In this document: positions 8,783-17,597 of the stretch, piece by piece | How positions within the stretch are numbered: position 1 is the first letter of the stretch | How the letters are laid out: each line of letters starts with the position of its first letter | Assembly (NCBI GenBank): GCA_031269245.1 | Contig: JAISZL010000071.1 | Coordinates: 1-32,597 of the forward strand | Direction: 5' to 3' | Source: Synergistaceae bacterium | GTDB lineage: Bacteria > Synergistota > Synergistia > Synergistales > Synergistaceae | Length of the DNA stretch: 32,597 bases | Translations under genes and position numbers: made by a program | Notes under the pieces: model-generated | The model's input: only the letters and a program-made list of their open reading frames with translations | Database searches by the model: none | What the model was told of the DNA's origin: nothing

Positions 8783-8922
8783 GCGGGCGGGCGGACGCCG
8801 CGAAAAGATGATCAAGAATTTCCAAAAATCGCGCGCGCGGTTGTAATGCGCGTAATTCGCTGAAAAATGGAGATATACGCTTATTTTACCGGAAATATCG
8901 CATTATTTGACATTTTTGGGGC

Positions 8923-8951
8923 TTGAGAATGAGGGCGATGATGAGTAAACT
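8923..8951 (+). promoter_or_regulatory. Candidate groESL promoter
   Basis: TTGAGA (8923-8928), a 17-base spacer and TAAACT (8946-8951) lie just before the CIRCE box, which would then cover the start of the transcript. An alternative -35, TTGACA, is at 8907-8912 but lacks a good -10 at the right distance. Confidence 0.4.
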
Positions 8952-8963
8952 TCTTAATTGGAT

Positions 8964-8990
8964 TTAGCACTCGCGCCCAGTGAGTGCTAA
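8964..8990. promoter_or_regulatory. CIRCE element (HrcA operator)
   Basis: TTAGCACTC (8964-8972), a 9-base spacer and GAGTGCTAA (8982-8990) form the perfect consensus inverted repeat. HrcA binds CIRCE and represses groESL until heat or misfolded protein titrates GroE. hrcA itself is not in the window. Confidence 0.97.
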
Positions 8991-9035
8991 CATAAATTAA
9001 AGACAAGCAATAAATTTCGAGGAGGTTTTAACGAG

Positions 9036-9326
9036 ATGAAATTGAAGCCATTGGGTGATCGTATCGTAGTGAAAGCGGCTCCGCACGAGGAGATGACGAA
9101 GGGCGGGCTCGTTCTGCCGGACACGGTCAAGGAGAAGCCGATCGAAGGTATCGTGGTCGCGGTTGGGGCAGGCAAGATCCAGGACGACGGGAAGCGCACC
9201 CCGATGGACCTCAAGGTCGACGACCGCGTGATCTACAGCAAGTACTCCGGTACCGAGGTCAAGCTCGACGGCGAGGAGTACCTCGTCCTCTCCGAGCGTG
9301 ACGTCCTGGCGGTAGTGGAGAAGTAA
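9036..9326 (+). CDS. groES: Co-chaperonin GroES
   Basis: This is the heptameric lid of the GroEL folding chamber in the cytoplasm. The 96-residue length is standard. The protein starts [13 protein letters not shown], has the mobile-loop region ([17 protein letters not shown], residues about 23-39) that docks onto GroEL, and ends with the family strand [16 protein letters not shown] strong GAGGAGG lies upstream of the ATG. It is first in a two-gene operon under CIRCE control, with groEL beginning 46 bases downstream. Confidence 0.98.
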   Translation: MKLKPLGDRIVVKAAPHEEMTKGGLVLPDTVKEKPIEGIVVAVGAGKIQDDGKRTPMDLKVDDRVIYSKYSGTEVKLDGEEYLVLSERDVLAVVEK

Positions 9327-9357
9327 AGGACTTTATCATCGTTATCGAATATTTTAA

Positions 9358-11013
<1,656 letters not shown>

Positions 11014-11062
11014 AACCGGCCCGGCTTCGCAAGGCCGAAAAACGGATAAAGCCATAAACATC

Positions 11063-11103
11063 AAGGAAGGCGCCCGGGCGGATCCACGGGCGCCTTCCTT
11101 TAC
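11063..11103 (+). terminator. Rho-independent terminator of groESL
   Basis: AAGGAAGGCGCCCG (11063-11076), a 10-base loop, and CGGGCGCCTTCCTT (11087-11100) form a perfect 14-bp stem ending in a short T run. It lies 50 bases after the groEL stop. Confidence 0.85.
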
Positions 11104-11415
11104 GCTGACGCCGGTTCGCCTGAATTGGTATAAGACGTCATAATTATTTAAAATAGTCACAAAGAATCATTGAAAATGGGACATGCCCCGTTTCCCCGCT
11201 GTGCGCACATTGCCGCAGCATACCGCGAGGCGGCGGCGGGGCAGGGCGAGTTTTTAATTTGGCCGGACGAAAAATCACAAAACCTATATAAACAATGGTA
11301 TTCCCATGTATTATAAGGATATCGAAGATAAGTCATTATAGGGAAAATTATTTTATGGGGAATTCGTTTTGTTATGGCGTACTTGAATTTTATTTTTTAA
11401 AATCTACAGAAGGGT
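11104..11415. other. Intergenic stretch without a recognisable gene
   Basis: This is mostly AT-rich with one GC-rich island (about 11180-11250) containing short hairpins, for example GCCGC pairing with GCGGC, followed by a T5 run. A short fragment, GAATTGGTATAAG near 11119, resembles the edge of the dispersed repeat. No open frame has a ribosome-binding site and I recognise no structured RNA family. Confidence 0.5.
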
Positions 11416-11444
11416 TTGACAACTAAGGGATTTTGGCAGATAAT
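11416..11444 (+). promoter_or_regulatory. Promoter of a candidate small RNA
   Basis: TTGACA (11416-11421), a 17-base spacer and GATAAT (11439-11444) match the sigma-70 consensus at 11 of 12 positions. No protein gene follows; the nearest downstream signal is a terminator about 65 bases later. Confidence 0.65.
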
Positions 11445-11450
11445 AATACG

Positions 11451-11546
11451 TGAAATATGAATGTCATTTGGATAAGGTATCAACCACCCCACAAGCACCA
11501 CCCCGCACAAAAAGTGCGCTCTTCCCCGGAGCGCGCTTTTTGTTTT
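11451..11546 (+). ncRNA. Candidate small RNA with duplicated C-rich motif
   Basis: A near-consensus promoter predicts a start near 11451 and a strong terminator ends near 11546, giving a transcript of about 95 nucleotides. Its single-stranded middle contains ACCACCCC twice (11483-11490 and 11497-11504). C-rich loops of this kind in known small RNAs pair with G-rich ribosome-binding sites of target mRNAs; that role is inferred. A 31-codon frame starting ATGAATGTC crosses the region but has no ribosome-binding site and would run through the terminator, so a coding role is less likely. No family is recognised. Confidence 0.4.
11509..11546 (+). terminator. Strong terminator, possibly bidirectional
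   Basis: AAAAAGTGCGCT (11509-11520) pairs with AGCGCGCTTTTT (11530-11541), with one G-T wobble and a 9-base loop, and is followed by GTTTTT. The A tract on the left side means it could also stop minus-strand transcription arriving from the transporter operon. Confidence 0.8.
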
Positions 11547-11578
11547 TATTAATGGTCTTTTTGACCTCAGGCGCCTGA

Positions 11579-11687
11579 TTGATACCAATTCGCGGTCAAC
11601 AGGCTGTTTTTGACAAGGCCGAATGGTCGATCAGACCTGTTTTTTAAGGCTTCACCCTTTAGGCCTTTAATTTCAAATTGGTATCAC
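11579..11687 (-). repeat. Dispersed repeat, complete 109-bp copy
   Basis: The ends are inverted: TGATACCAATT (11580-11590) and AATTGGTATCA (11676-11686). On the minus strand the interior includes AAAGGCCTAAAGGG and GTCAAAAACAGCCTG. Related sequence occurs at 17291-17392 (full length, more diverged) and at 1250-1286 (one end). The TGA of the adjacent ABC ATPase gene is part of the terminal inverted repeat. A perfect palindrome TCAGGCGCCTGA (11568-11579) abuts the left end. Confidence 0.7.
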
Positions 11688-12523
11688 AGCCTTGGCAGGG
11701 CTGAGAGGAGGGCGCGCGTGTAGGGGTGCGATGGGTTGCGCAGCATGTCGGCCGTGAGGCCCTCCTCCACGGCAGAGCCCCCGCGGAGCACGAGGGCTCT
11801 GGACGCGGCGCGGCGCGCCAGCAGGAGGTCGTGGGTCACGAGTATCATGGACATGCCCTCGGCGACTCGGCGGCTCAGCACCTCCAGCACCTCGCCGCGA
11901 GTCGAGACGTCCTGCATCGCGGTCGGCTCGTCGCACAGCAGGAGCTCGGGCGACAGGATCAGGGCGCGCGCCGCCGCGACCCGCTGGCGCTGTCCGCCGG
12001 AGAGCGAGCAGCGCACGCGCGCTCCCCAAACCTCCTCCGGCAGTTTCAGCTCCGAGAGCGTGCTCCTCGCGCGCTCCATCCCCTCCTCGCGGCGCCCGGC
12101 GCCGTGAACGATTATCCACGGTTCCATCACCGCGCCGAGCACGGTCAGTGTCGGCGGCAGCGAGCTGTAGGGGTCCTGCGGCATGTATCCGCATCGGCGT
12201 CTCGCGGCCAGCCGTTCGTCGTAGGACATGGCGGCGACGGAGCGCCCCCATAGCTCCACGCTGCCGGTCGTCGGGGCGGCCAGGCCGAGCAGGGCCCTCA
12301 GCAGGGTGGTCTTCCCGCTGCCGGACTCCCCGACCACGGAGAGGGTCTCCCCGCGCTCCAGGGACAGGGAGAGGGACTTGACGGCCCACACATCCTCCCC
12401 GGGCCGACCGAATAGCCCGCTGTGCGCCTTGAAGCGGACGCCCAGCTCATTCACCCTCAAGACGGCGTCTTCCGGCGAGCTGGGTAAACTTGTCAGATTT
12501 GGCGAGTCGATCGCTCCGCTCAC
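11684..12523 (-). CDS. Peptide/nickel-type ABC importer ATPase (DppF/OppF-like)
   Basis: This is the second ATP-hydrolysing subunit of a family-5 ABC importer on the cytoplasmic face. The GTG start at 12523 overlaps the stop of the upstream ATPase by four bases (GTGA) and follows GGAGGGAGAG. The protein has 279 residues. Walker A is GESGSGKT (65-72), the Q-loop is in YMPQDPYSSL, the signature is LSGGQRQR, Walker B is LLLCDEPTA, and the H-loop is VTHD. The family C-terminal motif HPYTRALLSALP is present. The Cys in Walker B (LCDEP) and the Q in AMQDVS (usually LD) depart slightly from the norm but leave the catalytic Glu intact. It is the last gene of the operon, and its stop codon lies in the dispersed repeat. 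Confidence 0.92.
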   Translation of the reverse strand: MSGAIDSPNLTSLPSSPEDAVLRVNELGVRFKAHSGLFGRPGEDVWAVKSLSLSLERGETLSVVGESGSGKTTLLRALLGLAAPTTGSVELWGRSVAAMSYDERLAARRRCGYMPQDPYSSLPPTLTVLGAVMEPWIIVHGAGRREEGMERARSTLSELKLPEEVWGARVRCSLSGGQRQRVAAARALILSPELLLCDEPTAMQDVSTRGEVLEVLSRRVAEGMSMILVTHDLLLARRAASRALVLRGGSAVEEGLTADMLRNPSHPYTRALLSALPRL

Positions 12524-13338
12524 GCGCTCTCTCCCTCCATATCCCTGATGGCCCCGATCAACGCCCTCGTGTATGGCTGCTCCGGCGCGGCTACTAGCTT
12601 CCGGGAGCGGCCATACTCGACTATCGAGCCGTCCCTCATGACTATCAGCGTGCCGCATATGCCCAGGGCCAGGGGCAGGTCGTGGGTGACCAGCAGTATG
12701 CCCATGCCTCGCTTGCGCGCGAGGGACGCTATGGTGTCCAGCACCTCTTTTTGGGTTATGACGTCCAACGCGGTGGTCGGCTCGTCGGCCAGCAGGAAAT
12801 CCGGCTCGCACGCCAGCGCGGCCGCGAGCGCCGCCCTCTGCTTCTGCCCTCCCGACAGCTCGTGCGCGTAGCGGGTCAGTATGCCGCGCTCCAGGCCCAC
12901 GGTCTCCATCAGTTCGGAGGCCCGCGCCCTGGCGTCGCCGCGGGACATCTTGAGGTGGCAGTCCAGGACCTCCGTGATGTGCCTCTCGATCGTCAGGTGC
13001 GGGGTGAACGAGTTCATGGCGCCCTGCGGCACGAGCGCTACGCGCCTCCACCGCAGCTTGTTCATGTCCTCCTCGCCGAGCTTCGTAATGTCATTCCCGT
13101 CGAGGAGTATTCGCCCTCCGACGACGGCGCCGGGAGGAAGGAGGGCTGGTATGGCCATGAGAGCGCTGGTCTTGCCGCTGCCCGATTCCCCCACGAGGCC
13201 CGTGATGCCGCCGCGCGGTATGGAGAACGAACAGCCCTTCACCGCGCGAATATCGCCGCGCGCCCCCCTGTACGTGACGGACAGCTCCTGAAGCTCGATC
13301 CCGGACACCTCAGCCGGCCTGGGCCCGCCCGCGGTCAT
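12520..13338 (-). CDS. Peptide/nickel-type ABC importer ATPase (DppD/OppD-like)
   Basis: This is the first ATPase subunit of the importer. The ATG at 13338 overlaps the permease stop (ATGA) and gives 272 residues; a longer frame upstream lies inside the permease gene and is rejected. Walker A is GESGSGKT (50-57), the Q-loop is in LVPQGAMNS, the signature is LSGGQKQR, Walker B is FLLADEPTT followed by ALDV, the H-loop is VTHD, and the C-terminal family motif is QPYTRALIGAI. The usual iron-sulfur cysteines seen in some DppD proteins are not apparent. It would pair with the next gene product as an ATPase heterodimer. Confidence 0.93.
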   Translation of the reverse strand: MTAGGPRPAEVSGIELQELSVTYRGARGDIRAVKGCSFSIPRGGITGLVGESGSGKTSALMAIPALLPPGAVVGGRILLDGNDITKLGEEDMNKLRWRRVALVPQGAMNSFTPHLTIERHITEVLDCHLKMSRGDARARASELMETVGLERGILTRYAHELSGGQKQRAALAAALACEPDFLLADEPTTALDVITQKEVLDTIASLARKRGMGILLVTHDLPLALGICGTLIVMRDGSIVEYGRSRKLVAAPEQPYTRALIGAIRDMEGESA

Positions 13339-14504
13339 TCCTCCGCCTCCATCCGAACGGATCCCTTGGCCGCCGCGGCCAGCCTGGGATCGACCCGCTC
13401 CTCCAGTTTGCGCCCGATGTCCATGAATATCAGGCATATCGCGGATATGCCGAGCCCCGCTGGGAGGATCGTCCACCACGCGCCGTTCGTGAACGCCCCG
13501 TATGTGTGGGCCTCATGCAACGCGCGCCCCCACGACGGGACTCGCGGGTCCGACAGGCCTAGGAACGACAGGCCCGCCTCCGCCAGTATGGCGCCCGGTA
13601 CCCCGAGCGCCACGTTGGCTAAGAGGAGGGGCAGCGCCTCGGGGACGAGGTGGCGGAATATTATGTAGTTCCTCCTCGCGCCTATGGCCCGGAGTCCCTC
13701 GACCCACAGCGCGTCGCGCAGCGAGAGCGTCATGGCGCGGACGGCGCGGGCCGTACCCATCCACGAGAACGCGGAGAGGATGATCACCAGGTTCCAAAGC
13801 CCCTTGCCCCAGGCGCCTGCCATAACCATCAAAATCGGCAGTGTCGGGATGGAGAGCAGCACGTCCGCGAAGCGCATTATCAAGGAATCCGTCACCCCGC
13901 CGGCGTAGCCCGAGATGAGCCCCAGGGACACGCCAAGGAGCGTCGCTATGAGCGTGGCCGTTACGCCGACCAGCAGGGACACGCGAATCCCGCGGACGAA
14001 GAGCGCGGCCGCGTCGCGTCCCCGATGGTCCGTGCCGAGCAATCCCCATCGCCCGCCCTCTATCTTCATGGAGACCGCGCCGCTTCCGACCAGCTCCAGC
14101 TTGTAATCGCCCCGCGACGGGAACAGCGCCGCCGCCATGTTGCCGAACGGGCTGATCCCCATCGCCCTCTTGAACGGTATATCCCTCGCGTCCAGGTCGA
14201 GCTCGCCCGGCGCGTCGGCCAGGATGAACGCTTTGGCTGGCGTGGACCAGCGCACGAATCCGTCATCGAGACGCCCGGTCAGGGCCACCCGCAGCGGCGG
14301 GGCATAGCTCCAGTTCAGCGCGGCCTCGTGCGGATCCCCGCCGCCCGAGGCGTTCAGGACGAGCGTCCCGGCCACGGAGCGGTCCAGCCAGTACGGCTTC
14401 GAGTACGACGGCGCACGCGGCCCGTCGAGGAGGCCCAGCCGCCCGGGGCCGGCCAGGGCGAGGAAAACCAGCAGGGCGAGGCAGATCGCGCTGAGGCGTC
14501 TCAT
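13335..14504 (-). CDS. Peptide/nickel-type ABC importer permease (DppC/OppC-like) with enlarged periplasmic insert
   Basis: This is the second membrane subunit of the importer. At 389 residues it is roughly 80-100 longer than typical DppC. Transmembrane helix 1 (about 5-22) is followed by about 120 residues predicted to be extracytoplasmic, containing beta-like repeats, before the normal core entry GLLGTDHRGRDAAALFVRG (about 152-170). The core has the expected five helices and the EAA loop motif in EGLRAIGARRNYIIFRHLVPE, where the ATPase docks. The end (AGLSFLGLSDPRVPSWG) is typical. It begins 13 bases after the DppB-like stop with AGAGGG upstream. Confidence 0.92.
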   Translation of the reverse strand: MRRLSAICLALLVFLALAGPGRLGLLDGPRAPSYSKPYWLDRSVAGTLVLNASGGGDPHEAALNWSYAPPLRVALTGRLDDGFVRWSTPAKAFILADAPGELDLDARDIPFKRAMGISPFGNMAAALFPSRGDYKLELVGSGAVSMKIEGGRWGLLGTDHRGRDAAALFVRGIRVSLLVGVTATLIATLLGVSLGLISGYAGGVTDSLIMRFADVLLSIPTLPILMVMAGAWGKGLWNLVIILSAFSWMGTARAVRAMTLSLRDALWVEGLRAIGARRNYIIFRHLVPEALPLLLANVALGVPGAILAEAGLSFLGLSDPRVPSWGRALHEAHTYGAFTNGAWWTILPAGLGISAICLIFMDIGRKLEERVDPRLAAAAKGSVRMEAEE

Positions 14505-14517
14505 GCCGCTTGCCCTC

Positions 14518-15486
14518 TCATCCCCTTGGCGCCTCCCGCCGCACGCGGGGGTCCACCAGAACGTACATCAGGTCCGCGCCGAGATTGCAGGCCACGGTCA
14601 GGAGGGCCAGGAGGAAGAACGCCGCCCCGGCCGACGGGTAGTCGTGGGAGTTGGTCGCCTCCAGGAGGAAGCGCCCGACGCCGTTCAGCGAGAACACCGT
14701 CTCTGTTATGACCGCGCCGCTGACGACGCCCGGCAGGGAGAGCAGAAGTATCGTCAGAACGGGGGGCAGGATGCCGCGGAACGCGTGGTTCCACACGACG
14801 CGCCGGCGGGGCAGCCCGCGCGCGCGGGCCATCAGCACGTAGTCCTCGCCCAGCGCCTTCACCATCATGTTGCGTATGTAGAGGGCGAACCCGCCGAAGC
14901 CCAGAACGGTCAGCGATAGCACCGGCAGAGCGAGGTGCCATATGTAGTCGAATAGGGCGGACACCCCCTCGGGCGGCGGTATCGACGTGGTTCCGCGCAG
15001 CGGGAAGAGCGGCCAGAGATAGGCGAAGCACATCAGCAGCAGGAGCTGCACGAAGAACGACGGGAACGAGAACGAGACCGCTCCGGCCAGGAGCGTCAGC
15101 CGCTCGGCCATCGACCCGCGCCTCAGCGCGGCGTGTGTGCCGAGCCAGAGCCCCAGCGCCGACGACAGCGCGAGCGCCGGCAGCAGCAGGGCCACCGTGT
15201 TGGGGACCCGGTTTTTGAGCTCGTCCCAGACCGGTACGCCGGTCATCATGGACAGTCCGAAGCGGAACGACAGCATCTCCCTGACGTAGACCGCGAACTG
15301 CTCTGACAGGGGTCTGTCGAGGCCCCACTGCGCGGCGAGCTGCCGCTTCGCCTCCGGCGAGAACCGTGGATCCACTATGCCGGTCAGAGGGTCGCCGGGC
15401 ATTATTCGGAACAGGAAGAAGTTCAGCACGAGCACCACGGCCAGGACGACCGCCGATCCGCAGACGCGCCTCAGCAGGACGCTCAT
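14518..15486 (-). CDS. Peptide/nickel-type ABC importer permease (DppB/OppB-like)
   Basis: This is the first membrane subunit. The ATG at 15486 overlaps the binding-protein stop (ATGA) and follows GAGGGGG, giving 322 residues; the longer upstream frame is inside the binding-protein gene. The N-terminus MSVLLRRVCGSAVVLAVVLV and the FRIMPGDPL motif are characteristic, as are the LPALALSSALGLWLGTHAA helix, the EAA loop (DYVLMARARGLPRRRVVWNH) and the end DLMYVLVDPRVR. Six helices are expected. It forms the translocation pore with the DppC-like subunit. Confidence 0.94.
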   Translation of the reverse strand: MSVLLRRVCGSAVVLAVVLVLNFFLFRIMPGDPLTGIVDPRFSPEAKRQLAAQWGLDRPLSEQFAVYVREMLSFRFGLSMMTGVPVWDELKNRVPNTVALLLPALALSSALGLWLGTHAALRRGSMAERLTLLAGAVSFSFPSFFVQLLLLMCFAYLWPLFPLRGTTSIPPPEGVSALFDYIWHLALPVLSLTVLGFGGFALYIRNMMVKALGEDYVLMARARGLPRRRVVWNHAFRGILPPVLTILLLSLPGVVSGAVITETVFSLNGVGRFLLEATNSHDYPSAGAAFFLLALLTVACNLGADLMYVLVDPRVRREAPRG

Positions 15487-17192
15487 TTCGCCGCCCCCTC
15501 GTCCGGGGCGAACAGTATGTAGTGCTCGTTCCGGGTCATGTGCACATACTCCCCCGTCCGGGACTCGCGGAACGTAAAGGGCCCCGTCCCTATCAGCTCC
15601 GTGAGCTCCGTGCCGTCCAGGGCCCTGTGCGGCCGGTTGGCGGGCTGCCACGCCCTCCAGTCGGCGACGTTTTGCAGTATGTGTTTCGGCAGCACTGGCA
15701 TCCCCCCGATGTTGTGCAGGTGCCAGTAGCTGGTGTTGGACATGGCGACGCGGATTGTCCTATGTGCCGCGTCGGTCTCGACCGATTCCACGTCCTTCAC
15801 CAGGTCGAAGAAGCGGGGCACGTTGTTGTCCTTGATGAAGCCGATCGTGAAGGCCGCGTCATCGGCGGTGAGGGGCCGCCCGTCCTGCCACTTGAGGTTT
15901 GGGCGCAGCGTGAACGTGAAGACCGATCCCCTCTCCCCCGTAGACACGTCCCAGCTCGCGGCGAGCCACGGCAGGTCCTCGAAGGTGTAAGGGTTGACGG
16001 ACAGCAGGGAGCCGTACACGGTGCCCAGAACGGTCCAGTCGTAGGCTGTCGAGGAGACGAGCGGGTTCAGCGTCCTTATCTCGTCGCCTATGTTCCAGTA
16101 GATGGGGCGCTCGCCCCCCTCCTTCGGGGACATGGATATGAGCGTCAGCTCGTTGTCCGACGCGGAGCGGTCCGTCGTGAAGACGCCGTTCCAGTCCTTG
16201 CGTATCGACGAGATCGAATAGCGGCTGTATATGGGGATCACCGGCATCAGTTCCGACAGTATTTCTTGAGCGCGCGACGCCATATCCCGCGCCGTCCGTT
16301 CGTCGGGCGCGTAGCGCAGCCCGTCGAGCACGCGGTCCAGCTCGGCGTCCGCTATCCCGCTCATGTTGTACCCCCCCTCAACGTCCATCGACGAGTGGTA
16401 GAACGAGTAGAGCACGTCCGGGTCGCGGGACATCGTCCACGCGTTCGTGCAGGCGTCGAAATCCCGAACGTCGATGCGCGCCAGCATCGTCTGAAAATCC
16501 ATCGGCTCCGCCTCGATCGGGACGCCTATGGAGCGCAGCGTCTCCGACACCAGCTCCGCTATCTCCGTGGACGTGGCCGCAGCGGACGAGGGCGGGCACA
16601 AAAGACGTGTCGGCGGGACAGGACGCCCGTCAGGCGCCGCGAGCCACCCGGAGCGGTTCCACGTCCACCCCGCGTCCGCGAGGCGCTTCCTCGCCGCCGC
16701 AACCCCCGGCGTCCGCCTCCCCGCCGCGGGCTCGTGGTAGGGCGAGATATGCGGCAGGAACCCCGTCAGCGGCTCGCAGTACCCGGAAAAGAGGTCGCGC
16801 GTCCATCGCCCGCGGTTCGCGTCCACCGCCTGCGAGGCCGCCTGCCGCAGTGCCGTCTGGTCCCACGGGAACTTGCGTGTGTTGAAGGTGACGAAGAATC
16901 CGTGGAAGCCGGACGCCGCCGACAGTTCCGCGAAGTCCGACTCGGCGAGGCGATCTATGTCCCCCGGCCTGTAAATGTCCGACATAACGTCGAGCTTCTT
17001 CGTCGACATGGCTAAGAGCGCCGCGTCCATATCCCTGGTTATGACATAGTAGAGGTCCCTCATCTTCGGCCCCCGGAACGAGAATATGTCGAACGACGCG
17101 CCCTCCCCCTCCGAGGCCGCGGCGCGTAACGCGCACACCACGAGAAGGACGGAGACCCACAGCGAGCGAAATTTTTTTTTCATGCCGAACAT
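15483..17192 (-). CDS. Family-5 ABC substrate-binding protein with apparent circular permutation
   Basis: This is the periplasmic binding protein of the importer, likely for oligopeptides or a similar ligand. The 569-residue chain has a signal peptide (about 1-27); ATG at 17183 (MKKKFRS) is an alternative start better spaced from GGGGAGG. The order of segments is unusual. Residues 35-345 match the part of SBP_bac_5 proteins normally at the C-terminus: DAALLAMSTKKLDVM (56-70), FFVTFNTRKFPWD (99-111), RQAASQAVD (116-124), ARKRLADAGW (167-176) and ILSELMPVIPIY (311-322). Residues 360-569 match the normal N-terminal part: TLNPLVSSTAYDW (374-386), LPWLAASWDV (407-416), LRPNLKWQDGRPLTADDAAF (429-448), LPKHIL (501-506), GTGPFTF (535-541) and NEHY (555-558). 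Together they make one complete domain set, rearranged. The frame is intact and it leads the dpp-like operon. Confidence 0.88.
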   Translation of the reverse strand: MFGMKKKFRSLWVSVLLVVCALRAAASEGEGASFDIFSFRGPKMRDLYYVITRDMDAALLAMSTKKLDVMSDIYRPGDIDRLAESDFAELSAASGFHGFFVTFNTRKFPWDQTALRQAASQAVDANRGRWTRDLFSGYCEPLTGFLPHISPYHEPAAGRRTPGVAAARKRLADAGWTWNRSGWLAAPDGRPVPPTRLLCPPSSAAATSTEIAELVSETLRSIGVPIEAEPMDFQTMLARIDVRDFDACTNAWTMSRDPDVLYSFYHSSMDVEGGYNMSGIADAELDRVLDGLRYAPDERTARDMASRAQEILSELMPVIPIYSRYSISSIRKDWNGVFTTDRSASDNELTLISMSPKEGGERPIYWNIGDEIRTLNPLVSSTAYDWTVLGTVYGSLLSVNPYTFEDLPWLAASWDVSTGERGSVFTFTLRPNLKWQDGRPLTADDAAFTIGFIKDNNVPRFFDLVKDVESVETDAAHRTIRVAMSNTSYWHLHNIGGMPVLPKHILQNVADWRAWQPANRPHRALDGTELTELIGTGPFTFRESRTGEYVHMTRNEHYILFAPDEGAAK

Positions 17193-17252
17193 ATACCTCC
17201 CCGTCCGCCTGGTCCGCGAGATCCTGTCATTTTTTCAGCAACCCTCGGGAAG

Positions 17253-17280
17253 ATTTTAGTATATAAAGAGGTTATGTCAA
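17253..17280 (-). promoter_or_regulatory. Promoter of the ABC importer operon
   Basis: On the minus strand TTGACA (17280-17275), a 16-base spacer and TAAAAT (17258-17253) precede the binding-protein start by about 60 bases. I see no operator-like palindrome in it. Confidence 0.6.
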
Positions 17281-17290
17281 ACGCGGCGTT

Positions 17291-17392
17291 TTATACTAAT
17301 TGTTGAAAACAAAGGCCTAAAGGGCGAGGCGTTAAAACGGATTTGGAGGACCACGAGAGCCGCGTTGAAAACAACCTGTGTCCGCGCGGCAT
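17291..17392 (+). repeat. Diverged copy of the dispersed repeat
   Basis: This reads ATACTAATTG, then AAAGGCCTAAAGGGCGAGGC, then TTGAAAACAACCTGTGTCCG in the same order as the reverse complement of 11579-11687 but with many substitutions. Its far end is degraded, so the terminal inverted repeat is not clear. It lies just upstream of the importer promoter. Confidence 0.55.
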
Positions 17393-17476
17393 TATCGCGG
17401 TAAAAACGCGGAAAATTATCATCTTTATCGTATAATATTTGCTTATTATGGGTTAAAAAGAATAAAAATTAAGGTC

Positions 17477-17486
17477 GGGGGGGGGG
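17477..17486 (+). repeat. Homopolymeric G10 tract
   Basis: Ten consecutive G residues lie in an otherwise AT-rich leader, inside repeat unit 1 and about 75 bases upstream of promoter-like sequence P1. The second unit has no equivalent tract. Runs of this length are prone to slippage and in other bacteria can alter transcription by changing spacing. Confidence 0.6.
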
Positions 17487-17559
17487 TGCCTTCAAAGTGA
17501 TAGGGCAGCCTGGCAGCTCTAATTACTTTAAAAGGATTTTATCGATATTTTGGCGAGTA

Positions 17560-17588
17560 TTGCTTTTTTTAAAACTTCCTGATATATT
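17560..17588 (+). promoter_or_regulatory. Candidate polysaccharide-operon promoter P1
   Basis: TTGCTT (17560-17565), a 17-base spacer and TATATT (17583-17588) lie in the conserved half of repeat unit 1. The spacer includes a T-rich then A-rich stretch. The same arrangement is duplicated in unit 2. Confidence 0.45.
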
Positions 17589-17597
17589 TTCCGCGTA

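Larger units (their letters stand above)
17430..17597 (+). repeat. Tandem regulatory repeat, unit 1
   Basis: This AT-rich unit begins GTATAATATTTG and is followed directly by a diverged second unit. The last 50 or so bases (about 17544-17594) match 17715-17765 with only a few differences, while the first half is more diverged and contains the G10 tract. It is non-coding. Confidence 0.7.

Noticed and set aside
11478-11505. tRNA 3' end suggested by GCACCA
   Set aside because: No T-arm, anticodon arm or acceptor pairing can be folded upstream; the ACCA is part of a duplicated C-rich motif.
13650-14711. 353-codon plus-strand frame across the two permease genes
   Set aside because: It spans two real genes and their junction, is rich in Arg/Pro/Glu, and lacks start signals.
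17164-17182. A9 run at the start of the binding-protein gene as a slippage switch
   Set aside because: Lys-rich signal-peptide starts commonly contain such runs, the frame is intact, and nothing else indicates switching.
17505-17530. JUMPstart/ops-like element (CTGGCAGCT resembles CTGGTAGCTG)
   Set aside because: The core ops sequence GGCGGTAGC is missing, so an RfaH-type site cannot be supported.
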